A DNA stretch of 64,000 bases, taken from positions 124,001 to 188,000 of the forward strand of contig JAXLQL010000012.1 of assembly GCA_046331625.1 (NCBI GenBank), read 5' to 3'. This document shows positions 1-8,516 of the stretch, in pieces. Position numbers and translations under genes: made by a program. Numbering within the stretch: the stretch's first letter is position 1; each line of letters starts with the position of its first letter. The stretch comes from JAXLQL01 sp046331625 (GTDB taxonomy: Bacteria; Acidobacteriota; Terriglobia; Bryobacterales; Bryobacteraceae). The notes under the pieces are model-generated. The model searched no databases. It saw nothing but the letters and a program-made list of their open reading frames with translations, and was not told the origin of the DNA.

Positions 1-2
1 TG

Positions 3-242
3 CGGGCCGCGAGGAAGCAGAAGGCGCTTATCGACAGGGCCGGCGAGGCGCTCGGCCGCAGCCGGTCAGACTTCGTGCTCGACACGGTTTTACGCGAAGC
101 GGAGAGAGTTCTCTTCGATCGCCGTTACCGCGCTTTCTCCGAACAGGAGTTCCGCAAGTTCACCACGATGCCAGATAAGCGTCCCAAGGACAATCCCAAG
201 CTCCGGCGGCTTCTCGAAACGAAAGCTCCCTGGGAGCGCTGA
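3..242 (+). CDS. DUF1778 (TacA-like) antitoxin, 5' end outside window
   Basis: The C-terminal 79 residues are present and the start lies upstream of the window. The helical stretch with GRSRSDFVLDTVLREAERVL, followed by an FSEQEFRKF segment and an extended tail ending in APWER, is typical of DUF1778 antitoxins. These pair a ribbon-helix-helix DNA-binding part with a C-terminal tail that neutralises a GNAT acetyltransferase toxin acting on charged tRNA. In such modules the toxin gene normally follows directly on the same strand. Here the next gene is on the opposite strand and is not a GNAT, so the antitoxin looks orphaned. The family call is from visible motifs only. Confidence 0.75.
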   Translation, partial: RAARKQKALIDRAGEALGRSRSDFVLDTVLREAERVLFDRRYRAFSEQEFRKFTTMPDKRPKDNPKLRRLLETKAPWER

Positions 243-279
243 TGCTCGGAGACCCCGACTGTTCGCAGTGAGTTCGAGG

Positions 280-663
280 CTAGGAAACACGGTAGGCGTA
301 AGCGTCTTGAACGAACCGGTCGCCGATCATCTGGCCACCGAGACGCATTCCCTCAACGCTTCTCGTCTTCCCAAAGGTTCGGCGCAACTCGCGGATAAAG
401 GGGTCCGTGGTCGGCAGAATCAACACTGCGGGAACCTGCTGCGGTCCGAAATGGGCTGCGGTCAACGCTTCATGGAAGCGGCGATAGGCGTCTCTGGGAT
501 CGGGAGAATCGAACTGGCGTGCGGCAACCACGAGTCTCCAATCTTCGTACTCGGACAAGAACATCCACAGCGCGACGTTGACTTTGACGTTCGAGCGATC
601 GAGAGCGTCTAGAATTTCCTTGCCCCTACTGACGTCGATGCTTACCATCGCTTCTTTATCCAC
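280..663 (-). CDS. Hypothetical protein, partner of HEPN gene
   Basis: A 127-residue protein of no recognised family, without a signal peptide or membrane segment. It begins MDKEAMVSIDVSRGKEILDA and contains the hydrophobic-aromatic segment ALWMFLSEYEDWRLVVAARQ. Its start overlaps the end of the upstream HEPN gene by 22 bp, so the two are probably translated together. HEPN genes are often paired with a nucleotidyltransferase, but no GSxxxG-type nucleotidyltransferase motif is visible here. It may be an antitoxin or regulatory partner; that is inference from position alone. Confidence 0.6.
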   Translation of the reverse strand: MDKEAMVSIDVSRGKEILDALDRSNVKVNVALWMFLSEYEDWRLVVAARQFDSPDPRDAYRRFHEALTAAHFGPQQVPAVLILPTTDPFIRELRRTFGKTRSVEGMRLGGQMIGDRFVQDAYAYRVS

Positions 664-1055
664 GACATGACCCCATGACTCTTGCTTCCTACGGCGTCCA
701 AAAGCGCCCTGGCCATCTCGGGCCGGTGCCTCCTGTACCTGCTTTGCTCAGACCAGGATTGCACGAACTCCCAGTTGTTCCGGAACTCCGCATCCACTGA
801 GGCTTGCATCGCGAGAGTCTCATCGAGTCCGGCGACCCGGCTCAGTTGAAGCAGGTTGTGGGAATGACTGGATTCGACTCTCTTCTTGTCTGGGAACTCG
901 CCTCGCCGTGTTTCCTTTGCAATGCACGCCTCGAGTGCGCACTCCACGGCGTAGCCAGCCAGGTAGAATGCACCATCCGACAGGCCGAGCTCCAGTAACG
1001 CTTGTGCTTCTTTCAGTCGCACTCTCGAGAGCGCTTGGAGTTCCTTTCGGTCCAC
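642..1055 (-). CDS. HEPN domain protein
   Basis: A 137-residue, mostly helical protein. The N-terminal segment with DGAFYLAGYAVECALEACIA is characteristic of HEPN domains. A candidate Rx4-6H ribonuclease motif is visible: R59 followed by H64 and H66. If functional it would act as a toxin RNase or in a nucleotide-signalling pair. It precedes and overlaps the unknown gene at 280-663. Together with the TacA-type antitoxin fragment to the left, it makes the first kilobase look like a defence or toxin locus. ATG start at 1055. Confidence 0.7.
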   Translation of the reverse strand: MDRKELQALSRVRLKEAQALLELGLSDGAFYLAGYAVECALEACIAKETRRGEFPDKKRVESSHSHNLLQLSRVAGLDETLAMQASVDAEFRNNWEFVQSWSEQSRYRRHRPEMARALLDAVGSKSHGVMSWIKKRW

Positions 1056-1101
1056 TGGACTTCAATCATAGCGCCATCTCGCTGGTCGCAGGCCAAGTAA
1101 C

Positions 1102-1530
1102 CTACCTACACTGCAAATGCTTCCGCCGCAGAGTCCGGTGCAGCAGCCACAAGCTCGACGCGAGCAACAGCGGCGCGCTCTTGATTCCCGGCAACAAACG
1201 CCCGAAGTAGATCGATCCCAAGATGTGTCCCAGCCCGTTGAGGATCATCAGCGCGCTGAGAACATAACTGGCCAGGCGTGTTCCGAACATTCCGCGCTTG
1301 ACCGCGGGCGCGAGCATCACCAGCAGCGAGACTCCAGCAGCAAGGCCTCCGAGCCACACCGGAAACGTGAACGTGGGCGCGGGAAACCACCGCAGCCGCT
1401 CCCGGATTTGCAGCACCAGAGGATTGTAGAGGGCCAGGAATCCCGTCAAGGCCTCGTCGGCGACGTGGATCGCGACGGCCGCTGCCAAGGCGAGCCAAGC
1501 ATTGCGATGTCGAGTCGCCGGGTCGCCCAT
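1102..1530 (-). CDS. Small integral membrane protein, HXXEE-like
   Basis: A 142-residue protein with about four hydrophobic segments. Near the N-terminus it has an H-V-A-D-E motif and later NGLGHI followed by a proline-glycine segment, which resembles the HXXEE membrane family, although the motif here is H-x-x-D-E rather than H-x-x-E-E. No function is established for this family. It is transcribed divergently from the Gfo/Idh gene at 1603. The family assignment is tentative; the coding call rests on length, hydrophobicity and codon use. Confidence 0.6.
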   Translation of the reverse strand: MGDPATRHRNAWLALAAAVAIHVADEALTGFLALYNPLVLQIRERLRWFPAPTFTFPVWLGGLAAGVSLLVMLAPAVKRGMFGTRLASYVLSALMILNGLGHILGSIYFGRLLPGIKSAPLLLASSLWLLHRTLRRKHLQCR

Positions 1531-1588
1531 GACCTTCCCAAAGCACGCCGCGGGCCACCCTCACCCTGCGCGCGCGGGCGAACCCCGA

Positions 1589-1594
1589 TAAAAT
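1589..1594 (+). promoter_or_regulatory. -10-like hexamer, possible leaderless start
   Basis: TAAAAT ends 8 nt before the ATG at 1603 and no Shine-Dalgarno sequence lies between. Transcription would start at or next to the ATG. The -35 region is not recognisable. Confidence 0.4.
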
Positions 1595-1602
1595 AGTCGC
1601 TG

Positions 1603-2868
1603 ATGCTGCAAGACCCCCGCCGCCGTGACCTCATCAAGGCCACCGCACTCGCTTTTCCCGCCATTCTCAAAGGCGCCCAGGAATCCAAACCGATCAAAGT
1701 AGGACTGGTCGGGTGCGGAGGCCGCGGCACAGGCGCTGCCGCGCAAGCGCTCAAGGCCGATGATTTCTCGGAACTGACCGCGGTGGCGGACGTGTTCCAA
1801 AACCGCGTGGACGACTGCCTCGAGCGGCTCAAGCGCGCCGCCGGACCCAAGGTGAAGGTCGCCACGGACCGCCAGTTCGTCGGGCTCGACGCTTACAAGA
1901 AGCTGCTCGCCTCCGATGTCGATGTGGTGCTGCTCGCTACGCCTCCGGGCTTCCGCCCCGAGCATCTGCGCGCCACCGTGGAAGCGGGCAAGCACGTCTT
2001 TTGCGAGAAGCCCGTTGCTGTGGACGCGCCCGGCGTTCGCAACGTGCTCGAAACCGTGAAGCTGGCCAAAGAGAAGAACCTGTCGCTGGTGGCTGGCTTC
2101 TGCTGGCGCTATTCGAACTACATTCAGGAAGTGTTCAAGCAGGTGGCTGATGGCTCGATCGGAAACATCGTCGCCTACTACGCCACCTATCTCACCAGTC
2201 CTGTGAAGCCGATGCCGCCCGCGAGCGAACGTCCCGCCGGAATCAGTGACGTGGAATGGCAGATTCGCAACTGGTACAACTTCGTGCACCTGTGCGGCGA
2301 CGGCTTGGTGGAGCAGGCGGTCCACAGCGTGGATAAGGTGGCTTGGGCGATGAAAGACGAGCCGCCTGTGAGCTGCACTGCGGTCGGCGGACGCCAGATT
2401 GTCGCGCAGGGCGGCAACATCTTCGATCATATCGAGGTCAACTACGTCTACGGCAATGGCGTGCGCGCGTTCGTCGGCCAGCGGCAAATCGAGAACTGCC
2501 ACAACGAAAACTCCGACTACATCCTGGGCACCAAGGGCCAGGCGCTCATCGGGCGCGGACCGATTCCGAGCATCACGGGCGAGAACAAGTGGCGCTTCGA
2601 AGGCACCAAGAACGACATGTATCAGGCCGAGCATGATGCCCTGTTCGCCTCGATCCGCAAGGGGCAGCCGCTCAATGACGGCGTGCGCATGGCCACTTCG
2701 ACGATGCTCGCCATCATGGGTCGCATGGCCGCCTACACGGGCCAGCAGATTACGTGGGAAATGGCGATGAACTCGCAGGAGCGATTCTTCCCCGAGACCG
2801 GGCTCGATTGGAAGGGCAAGTTCCAGCCGACGGAGTTGCCGCGGCCCGGGATCACGAAGTACCTGTGA
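1603..2868 (+). CDS. Gfo/Idh/MocA family oxidoreductase, Tat-like secreted
   Basis: A 421-residue NAD(P)-dependent sugar or inositol dehydrogenase-like protein. The N-terminus carries a twin-arginine-like signal (RRRDLIKATALAFPAIL). The Rossmann motif is GCGGRG near residue 40, and the family EKP motif (HVFCEKPVAVD) is present around residue 130. The C-terminal alpha/beta domain covers the remainder. Acidobacteria and Planctomycetes encode many exported members, usually of unknown substrate. Its stop overlaps the start of the cytochrome-SUMF1 gene (TGATG), so the pair is probably co-translated. Confidence 0.9.
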   Translation: MLQDPRRRDLIKATALAFPAILKGAQESKPIKVGLVGCGGRGTGAAAQALKADDFSELTAVADVFQNRVDDCLERLKRAAGPKVKVATDRQFVGLDAYKKLLASDVDVVLLATPPGFRPEHLRATVEAGKHVFCEKPVAVDAPGVRNVLETVKLAKEKNLSLVAGFCWRYSNYIQEVFKQVADGSIGNIVAYYATYLTSPVKPMPPASERPAGISDVEWQIRNWYNFVHLCGDGLVEQAVHSVDKVAWAMKDEPPVSCTAVGGRQIVAQGGNIFDHIEVNYVYGNGVRAFVGQRQIENCHNENSDYILGTKGQALIGRGPIPSITGENKWRFEGTKNDMYQAEHDALFASIRKGQPLNDGVRMATSTMLAIMGRMAAYTGQQITWEMAMNSQERFFPETGLDWKGKFQPTELPRPGITKYL

Positions 2869-4157
2869 TGCGCGTTTTGGCGCTGGCGCTCGCGCCTCTT
2901 TGCGCGCTGGCTGCGGTGGACTTCAAGCGGGACGTGGCGCCGCTGCTCGAACAGACTTGCGTAGGCTGTCATGGTCCGGCGAAAGCGGATGGCGGCTTGC
3001 GCGTGGATTCGCCTGAACGGATTCGCTCTGCGATCACGCCCCGGCAGCCTGACCGCAGCGGGCTTTATCTTCGAGCGGCGGTGCCCGTGGGAAAGCCGGG
3101 CGCGATGCCGCCGGGTGGTCCTGGCCTGACGCGCGAGCAATTGGCCGTGCTGCGGCAGTGGATCGCCGAGGGTGCGGTGTGGCCAGCCGGCGTCACGCTG
3201 GCGCTGCCGAAGAAGGGCGCCAAGGACACGCTCGACCTCACCTCTCGCACGCGCACCAAGCTGCTGCTCTCGGAAAAGGACGAGTTCAAGGCTTACAAAC
3301 AAACAATTCCGGGCACGGATGTTTCCTATGAAATGGCGCCGATTCCCGGCGGCGAGTTCCTGATGGGGACTCCGGAGGGCGAGCCCGGGCGCAAGAAAGA
3401 CGAGGGTCCGCAACGAAGGGTGAAGCTCGAGCCGTTCTGGATGGCGAAGTTCGAAGTCACGTGGGACGAGTACCGGCTGTTCATGTTCCCCAAGGACCCG
3501 AAAGACGAACTGGTGGACGGCGTCTCGCGGCCCACGCGGCCGTATGTGGAGATGAGCTTCGGGATGGGCCTCAACGGATTCCCGGCGATCTCGATGACGC
3601 AGCACGCGGCCAATAAGTACGCGCAGTGGCTGAGCGCGCGCACCGGACACTTCTATCGCCTGCCAACGGAGGCAGAATGGGAATACGCGTGCCGGGCGGG
3701 GTCGGACGCAGCGTATTCGTTCGGCGCCGAGGAGAGCAAGCTCGGTGAGTATGCGTGGTACGTGGAGAATTCCAACGGCAAGTATCAGAAGGTGGGCACG
3801 AAGAAGCCGAATGCCTGGGGTCTGCACGACATGCACGGGAACGTGATGGAGTGGACGCTCGATCAGTACGCGGCGGATTTCTACGCAAAGGCCGGACCGC
3901 TCCTCTGGCTGCGCGCGACCAAGCCGTATCCGCAGGCGGTGCGCGGTGGGTCGTGGAATGACGATGCGGCGCAGTTGCGTTGCGGTGCGCGCGTGGCGTC
4001 AGATGCTTCGTGGAAGATGCAGGATCCGCAGTTGCCGAAGTCGATCTGGTATCACACGGACGCGCAGTGGCTGGGGTTCCGGCTGGTGCGCCCGGTGAAG
4101 GTACCGCCTGCGGCGGAGATGCACGCGTACTGGAATTCGGGGGTTGAGGGGGAGTAG
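2868..4157 (+). CDS. Secreted c-type cytochrome fused to SUMF1 (formylglycine-generating-like) domain
   Basis: A 429-residue exported protein with a short signal peptide ending near AAVDF. An N-terminal planctomycete-type cytochrome domain has one haem motif, CVGCH (C31, C34, H35). After a linker, a SUMF1/FGE-sulfatase domain starts around residue 145 with PGGEFLMGTPEGEPGR and contains RLPTEAEWEYACRAG, GLHDMHGNVMEW and VRGGSW. The SUMF1 fold includes true formylglycine-generating enzymes and many ligand-binding relatives. The haem fusion argues for a relative rather than a sulfatase activator. The ATG overlaps the stop of the upstream oxidoreductase gene. Confidence 0.88.
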   Translation: MRVLALALAPLCALAAVDFKRDVAPLLEQTCVGCHGPAKADGGLRVDSPERIRSAITPRQPDRSGLYLRAAVPVGKPGAMPPGGPGLTREQLAVLRQWIAEGAVWPAGVTLALPKKGAKDTLDLTSRTRTKLLLSEKDEFKAYKQTIPGTDVSYEMAPIPGGEFLMGTPEGEPGRKKDEGPQRRVKLEPFWMAKFEVTWDEYRLFMFPKDPKDELVDGVSRPTRPYVEMSFGMGLNGFPAISMTQHAANKYAQWLSARTGHFYRLPTEAEWEYACRAGSDAAYSFGAEESKLGEYAWYVENSNGKYQKVGTKKPNAWGLHDMHGNVMEWTLDQYAADFYAKAGPLLWLRATKPYPQAVRGGSWNDDAAQLRCGARVASDASWKMQDPQLPKSIWYHTDAQWLGFRLVRPVKVPPAAEMHAYWNSGVEGE

Positions 4158-4174
4158 CGGGCCTTAGCGAGGCT

Positions 4175-4582
4175 TTAGCGGGCTTCGGCTAGTTCGGAGT
4201 CGGGCAGGCTGTCGCCGAGGAGTTGCTCGAGGACGGGCTTTTCCTCGTCAAAGCGGGTCCGCAACCAGTCGATCAGTGCGCCTTCGTCCCTCAGTTCCAC
4301 CTTGTCCTTGACTGTATTGGGATGTGCCCCTCTCCGCATGACCGTTACAGGGTAGAGCGGCGACACCTGATGCTGCAGATCGAACATGTGGTAGCGGAAG
4401 CTGCCGAGCACGGGTGCGACAACGAAGAAGCCATGAGTGAACCAGCCCTCTCTGCCTTCGGTCACCACTTCACCCTCGAGAAGCCCTTTCGTGGTTCGGA
4501 AGAGCAGTTGCGCCTGCCTCCTGAGGATGCTGAGTGGAGTCGGGGCACTGTCGGGGCGGAGCGTCGGCCAGAGGCTCTCCAT
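4175..4582 (-). CDS. Hypothetical protein
   Basis: A 135-residue soluble protein of no recognised family, with no signal peptide. It lies 13 bp downstream of the endonuclease/exonuclease/phosphatase gene on the same strand and is probably co-transcribed with it. The central part (EGWFTHGFFVVAPVLGSFRY) is hydrophobic and aromatic, and the C-terminal half is acidic. The coding call rests on operon position and on a complete ATG-to-stop frame with host-like codon use. Confidence 0.55.
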   Translation of the reverse strand: MESLWPTLRPDSAPTPLSILRRQAQLLFRTTKGLLEGEVVTEGREGWFTHGFFVVAPVLGSFRYHMFDLQHQVSPLYPVTVMRRGAHPNTVKDKVELRDEGALIDWLRTRFDEEKPVLEQLLGDSLPDSELAEAR

Positions 4583-4595
4583 AGTTCCGATTGTC

Positions 4596-5471
4596 TCAGA
4601 ATCTCAGGCGGAAGAGGAGAGGAAGGTGATCGGAGAACGCGGCCCGATCGGGCCGCCCTTTTTCGTCGAGCAGGCTCACGTCCCCTGCGCTGGCAAGCAC
4701 CCGTACGTCCAACAGGCCGCTCATGATTCCCGGCCGCACCAGCAACTGATCGAATGTATGCCAGTACTGAACACAGACGCCGCCGCTCGGATAGTAGTAC
4801 GTCCCTGGAGGCGCACCGTCCCGTTCTCCCTGATGCGCCCACATCGGATTGAAGAACATGTCGTGCTCGCGGCCCCTCCACTCTCGCTTGCCTCCTCTGA
4901 GTTCGACCTCCCGGCGCGAAAGCACTCCATGCATCGCGTCGCAGGCCTGCATGCCGGGCTCAAATGGGTCCATGTTGAAATCACCCAGCACCACGGTTCG
5001 CGTGTGACGCGCGAGGTGCTCGTGCCGGGAAATCTCGGCTGCCAGCGCTCGGGCAATCGCGTACTGGTCGTCAGACGTGAAATGTAGCTTGCTGGGAAGG
5101 TGAACGCCTGCCAGAAGAAGGGATGGCCGAGTCGGAATGCGGAGGCTCCGAAGCGTCCACCGGCTGTCGCCTCCCTCAGGGCGGACCAGTCGCAGCCATG
5201 TCCGCTCGAATCGAGTGAGCACAGCGAAGTGTTTACTGCCAGACTCACTCAGATGGTAGGTGCGCTGGCTGGTCTGATTCAGGGCGACGAGCGCTCGATT
5301 CAGATTGAGGCCTCCTGGCTCCGCGAGCAGAACCAGATCGACCGAATGTTCGATTGCCAATGCAACGACCGGGTCCACCAGATCGTTCTTGGCCACATTC
5401 CAGAACAAGAACGTGACCGGAGCGGGCCGCGCGGGACTCACTTGGTTCCAGTCTACGCTCTCCCGCGTCAT
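4596..5471 (-). CDS. Endonuclease/exonuclease/phosphatase family protein
   Basis: A 291-residue protein with the landmarks of the EEP superfamily (DNase I, AP endonuclease and phosphatase fold): FLFWNVAKND near the N-terminus, a VDLVLLAE strand, the VVLGDFNMDPFEP metal-binding motif and the C-terminal FSDHLPLLF. No signal peptide is visible. The frame is open to 5618, but the ATG at 5471 is preferred because it starts just before the conserved first strand and clears the divergent gene at 5501. Substrate cannot be inferred. Confidence 0.8.
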   Translation of the reverse strand: MTRESVDWNQVSPARPAPVTFLFWNVAKNDLVDPVVALAIEHSVDLVLLAEPGGLNLNRALVALNQTSQRTYHLSESGSKHFAVLTRFERTWLRLVRPEGGDSRWTLRSLRIPTRPSLLLAGVHLPSKLHFTSDDQYAIARALAAEISRHEHLARHTRTVVLGDFNMDPFEPGMQACDAMHGVLSRREVELRGGKREWRGREHDMFFNPMWAHQGERDGAPPGTYYYPSGGVCVQYWHTFDQLLVRPGIMSGLLDVRVLASAGDVSLLDEKGRPDRAAFSDHLPLLFRLRF

Positions 5472-5500
5472 GGCCCCCGGCGTGCTCTCCACGAAGCGCG

Positions 5501-6106
5501 ATGGCCCACAGCGCCATGCCCGATTCGCTTCTCGACACGTTCGTCCCCGTGTACGACATCGTCGAGCGCCACCAGATCCACACGGAAGCCCCGGCCGTTC
5601 GTACGTTCGCAGCCGCATGCGCCATGGAAATGTCCGATTCCTGGCTCGTTCGCTTGATTTTCCGCGCTCGTGAATGGCTGTTCGGAGCCAAGCCCTCCGC
5701 GCGCCAACTCCCCCATGGCCTCATCGAGCAAACCAAAGCGCTCGGTTGGGGAGTTCTGGCCGAAGCTCCCGGCCGCGAGATCGTGATGGGTGCGGTAACC
5801 CAACCATGGCTCGCCGACGTGGAATTTCGCGCCCTCCCGCCGCTCGATTTCGCCCGTTTTCACGAGCCAGGCTTCGTCAAGATCGCCTGGACGCTCCGTG
5901 CCGACCCCGACGACGGCGGCTCGCTGTTCCGCACCGAGACCCGCGCCGTCGCTACTGACTCCGTGGCCCGCGACAAATTCCGGCGCTACTGGCGGCGGGT
6001 TTGGCCCGGTGTCTGGCTCATTCGCCGCCTCATGCTCGGTCCGTTGAAACGGCGGGCCGAAAGTCGTATCGAGGAGGTTCCATGCACCTCACGAGGACAC
6101 TGCTGA
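5501..6106 (+). CDS. Hypothetical protein, SRPBCC-like
   Basis: A 201-residue protein. The pattern of an N-terminal VPVYDIVERHQIHTEAP strand, then a helix, then a GWGVLAEAPGREIVMGAV strand resembles small START/SRPBCC-like proteins of unknown ligand, but no catalytic motif is visible. A second ATG at 5516 would give an N-terminus closer to the fold's first strand. The 3' end overlaps the next membrane protein gene by 25 bp, and four genes run in tandem to 8340. Family call tentative. Confidence 0.6.
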   Translation: MAHSAMPDSLLDTFVPVYDIVERHQIHTEAPAVRTFAAACAMEMSDSWLVRLIFRAREWLFGAKPSARQLPHGLIEQTKALGWGVLAEAPGREIVMGAVTQPWLADVEFRALPPLDFARFHEPGFVKIAWTLRADPDDGGSLFRTETRAVATDSVARDKFRRYWRRVWPGVWLIRRLMLGPLKRRAESRIEEVPCTSRGHC

Positions 6107-6495
6107 TCTGGGTGGCCATCATGGCTGCCGAGACAATTCACGGGACGCTGCGAACCCTGTTCCTGGCGCCGTGGATCGGCGACTTTCGGGCTCGTCAACT
6201 GGCTACTTTCGTAGGTTCGCTGATCATCTTCGCCATCGCCTATTGGTCCGTCGAATGGCTGGGCGCCTCTTCGCGGAGCGTGCTGCTGGCTATCGGCGGG
6301 CTCTGGGCGGCGCTCACTCTCGCCTTCGAAGCCGCCCTAGGGCGCGCCCTGGGATTTTCCTGGGACCGGATTCTCGAAGACTACGACGTGTCGCGCGGCG
6401 GACTGATGGCATTCGGAATTGCGTTCCTCGCGCTCTCGCCGTGGATCGCGCACAAGCTTCGCGGCATTGCCCACCACTGGGAGGCAACGACATGA
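6082..6495 (+). CDS. Small integral membrane protein
   Basis: A 137-residue protein with about four transmembrane segments and no recognised family. The start at 6082 is chosen because a strong Shine-Dalgarno (gaggaggt at 6071-6078) sits just upstream; the longer open frame from 6001 lacks this. Its stop overlaps the ATG of the flavodoxin-domain gene (ATGA at 6492-6495), which suggests co-expression and possibly a shared membrane role with that flavoprotein. Confidence 0.65.
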   Translation: MHLTRTLLIWVAIMAAETIHGTLRTLFLAPWIGDFRARQLATFVGSLIIFAIAYWSVEWLGASSRSVLLAIGGLWAALTLAFEAALGRALGFSWDRILEDYDVSRGGLMAFGIAFLALSPWIAHKLRGIAHHWEATT

Positions 6496-7088
6496 ATCCT
6501 GTATTGATTCTTTATTCCTCGGGCGGAGGCCACACGGCCCGCATCGCGAACCACTTGGCCAGCACGATGGCCATGCTCGGGCTCGAAACCCACGTAGTCG
6601 ACTCAGCCAAAGCGGCGCCGGACATGGCGCTGGGCGATTACTCCGGACTGGTGGCCCTGTCCTCGGTCCGAAGCGGCAAACACGGCGAAAGCCTGACCAA
6701 GTTCATCACCACCAACGTATCCAGGCTGCCCAAGCCATCGCTTTTCCTCTCCGTGTCGCTCACCTACGTGACCCTGCAGGACCCCAACGCCAGCGCGGCC
6801 AGCAAGGCGAAGGCCTCGGCCGACGTGCAGCGCCTGATCGACGAGTTCATCAACGAGACCGGCTGGCGCCCCGGCCGTGCGCTCGGCGTGGCGGGCGACT
6901 TGCCCTACACCAAGTACAGTTGGCTGCTGCGTCTTTTCATGAAATGGCTGGTCAAGAAGTCCGGCGGACCCACCGACACCTCTCGCGACTACGTGTTCAC
7001 CGATTGGGGTGCGCTGGATGCGGTGGCGCGTGAGTTCGCCCATGAAGTGGCTCCCGCGGCGAAGGCTGCCGCGCCGGCGGTAAGCTGA
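6492..7088 (+). CDS. Flavodoxin-domain protein, HemG-like protoporphyrinogen dehydrogenase
   Basis: A 198-residue protein starting with the FMN-binding loop LILYSSGGGHTARIA. The following pattern (SSVRSGKHGESLTKFI, then a strand with SLFLSVSLT) matches menaquinone-dependent protoporphyrinogen IX dehydrogenase HemG, which oxidises protoporphyrinogen IX in haem synthesis. A generic flavodoxin-like reductase is the alternative, because the gene sits among membrane and esterase genes rather than haem genes. Overlaps the upstream membrane protein gene by 4 bp. Confidence 0.7.
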   Translation: MNPVLILYSSGGGHTARIANHLASTMAMLGLETHVVDSAKAAPDMALGDYSGLVALSSVRSGKHGESLTKFITTNVSRLPKPSLFLSVSLTYVTLQDPNASAASKAKASADVQRLIDEFINETGWRPGRALGVAGDLPYTKYSWLLRLFMKWLVKKSGGPTDTSRDYVFTDWGALDAVAREFAHEVAPAAKAAAPAVS

Positions 7089-7092
7089 TCGA

Positions 7093-8340
7093 ATGCTTCC
7101 GCTTCTGTTGCTGGTTGCGGCCGTTGCCGCCGCGCAGACCAACTACAACGAGTCCGCCGTTGTTGACTACACGCTGCCAGATCCGCTCGTGACTCGGCAA
7201 GGTGCCCGCGTCACCAAGGCCTCCCAGTGGCCCGCTAGGCGCGCCGAGATCCTCGACTTGTTCCAGTCGCAGGTCTACGGCCGCTCGGCGGCGCGGCCCG
7301 CCAAAATCGAGTTCGAGATCGCGCGGCAAGACGCGGAAGCGCTTGGCGGGAAGGCGGTCCGCAAGGAAGTGACCGTGTGGCTCACGCCGGATCGGAAAGG
7401 TCCGTCGATGAGTGTGCTCGTCTACACGCCCAAAGGCGCCGGACCTTTCCCAGTGTTCCTCGGTCTGAACTTCAACGGGAACCAAGCCGTGCATGCCGAC
7501 CCCGGCATCGCAATCTCGAAAAACTGGATGCGCCCGGCGCGTGACGGGTCGGTGGAGAACAACCGCGCTAATGAGAAGTCGCGCGGGACCGAAGCCAGCC
7601 GCTGGCAGATCGACTACGTGCTCTCGCGCGGATACGCCGTAGCCAGCGTCTACTACGGCGACATTTTCCCTGACCACAAAGATGGTCTCGGCGATTCCAT
7701 CATCCCGCGCCTCTATCGTCCCGGCCAGACCGCGCAGGCGCCTGACGATTGGAACGCCATCGGCGCATGGGCTTGGGGTCTCAGCCGCGCGCTCGATTAC
7801 ATCGAGAAAGATCCGAGTCTCGACGCTAAGCGAGTGGCCGTGCACGGACATTCGCGCCTTGGCAAAACCTCTCTCTGGGCCGGCGCGATGGACGAGCGCT
7901 TTGCGCTGGTGATCTCGAATGATTCGGGCGAAGGCGGTGCTGCGCTCGCCCGGCGCAATTTCGGCGAGACGGTGGAGCGCATCAATACGGCCTTTCCGCA
8001 CTGGTTCAATGCGAACTTCAAGCGGTACAACAAAGATGTCGCGGGCCTCCCGGTGGACCAGCACATGCTCATTGCGCTGATTGCGCCGCGGCCGGTCTAC
8101 ATCGCTTCGGCGCAAGAGGATCTGTGGGCTGATCCGCGCGGTGAGTTCCTCGGCGGCAAGGGAGCCGATCCCGTGTACCGGCTGCTGGGAACCGATGGGC
8201 TCGCGGCTTCAGATTCGCCGCCGCTCCATCAGCCGGTGATGAGCCGCATCGGATATCACGTCCGGGCCGGGAAACATGACGTGACGAAGTATGACTGGGA
8301 GCAGTTTGTCGCGTTTGCCGACAAGCACATGAAGCGGTAG
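7093..8340 (+). CDS. CE15 glucuronoyl esterase
   Basis: A 415-residue secreted alpha/beta hydrolase with a cleavable signal peptide (residues 1 to about 15). The nucleophile elbow is GHSRLGK with Ser254 as probable nucleophile. The catalytic His is probably H395 in AGKHDVTKYDW, 141 residues later. E280 in NDSGEGG and the acidic residues around E342-D347 are candidates for the third triad member. CE15 enzymes cleave ester bonds between lignin and the glucuronic acid side chains of xylan, and Acidobacteria carry several copies. It follows the flavodoxin gene by 4 bp. Confidence 0.85.
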   Translation: MLPLLLLVAAVAAAQTNYNESAVVDYTLPDPLVTRQGARVTKASQWPARRAEILDLFQSQVYGRSAARPAKIEFEIARQDAEALGGKAVRKEVTVWLTPDRKGPSMSVLVYTPKGAGPFPVFLGLNFNGNQAVHADPGIAISKNWMRPARDGSVENNRANEKSRGTEASRWQIDYVLSRGYAVASVYYGDIFPDHKDGLGDSIIPRLYRPGQTAQAPDDWNAIGAWAWGLSRALDYIEKDPSLDAKRVAVHGHSRLGKTSLWAGAMDERFALVISNDSGEGGAALARRNFGETVERINTAFPHWFNANFKRYNKDVAGLPVDQHMLIALIAPRPVYIASAQEDLWADPRGEFLGGKGADPVYRLLGTDGLAASDSPPLHQPVMSRIGYHVRAGKHDVTKYDWEQFVAFADKHMKR

Positions 8341-8378
8341 TTCGCCTGAAGCGCTTCTCAGCGATTCGCCTCGGTTCC

Positions 8379-8394
8379 GCGCCCAGTTGGGCGC
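8379..8394 (+). terminator. Short GC hairpin after CE15 gene
   Basis: A perfect inverted repeat, gcgccca/tgggcgc, lies 38 nt after the stop at 8340. The following bases are A/T-rich (aaatgtaaa) but contain no T-run, so rho-independent termination is only possible. Confidence 0.35.
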
Positions 8395-8516
8395 AAATGT
8401 AAACTCGCATACGAAACCAACGGATTTCTGTTCCCACGCTGACATCCACTCTGTCCCACTTCCCGAGCGGGTCGACTCGACGCCGCTATCTCTGAGAAAA
8501 CAAGGAAGGGGAAGTG

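Noticed and set aside
1561..2634. Long minus-strand open frame (357 codons) antisense to the Gfo/Idh gene
   Set aside because: High-GC genes here leave long open frames in other phases; the plus strand has clear family motifs and a coupled downstream gene.
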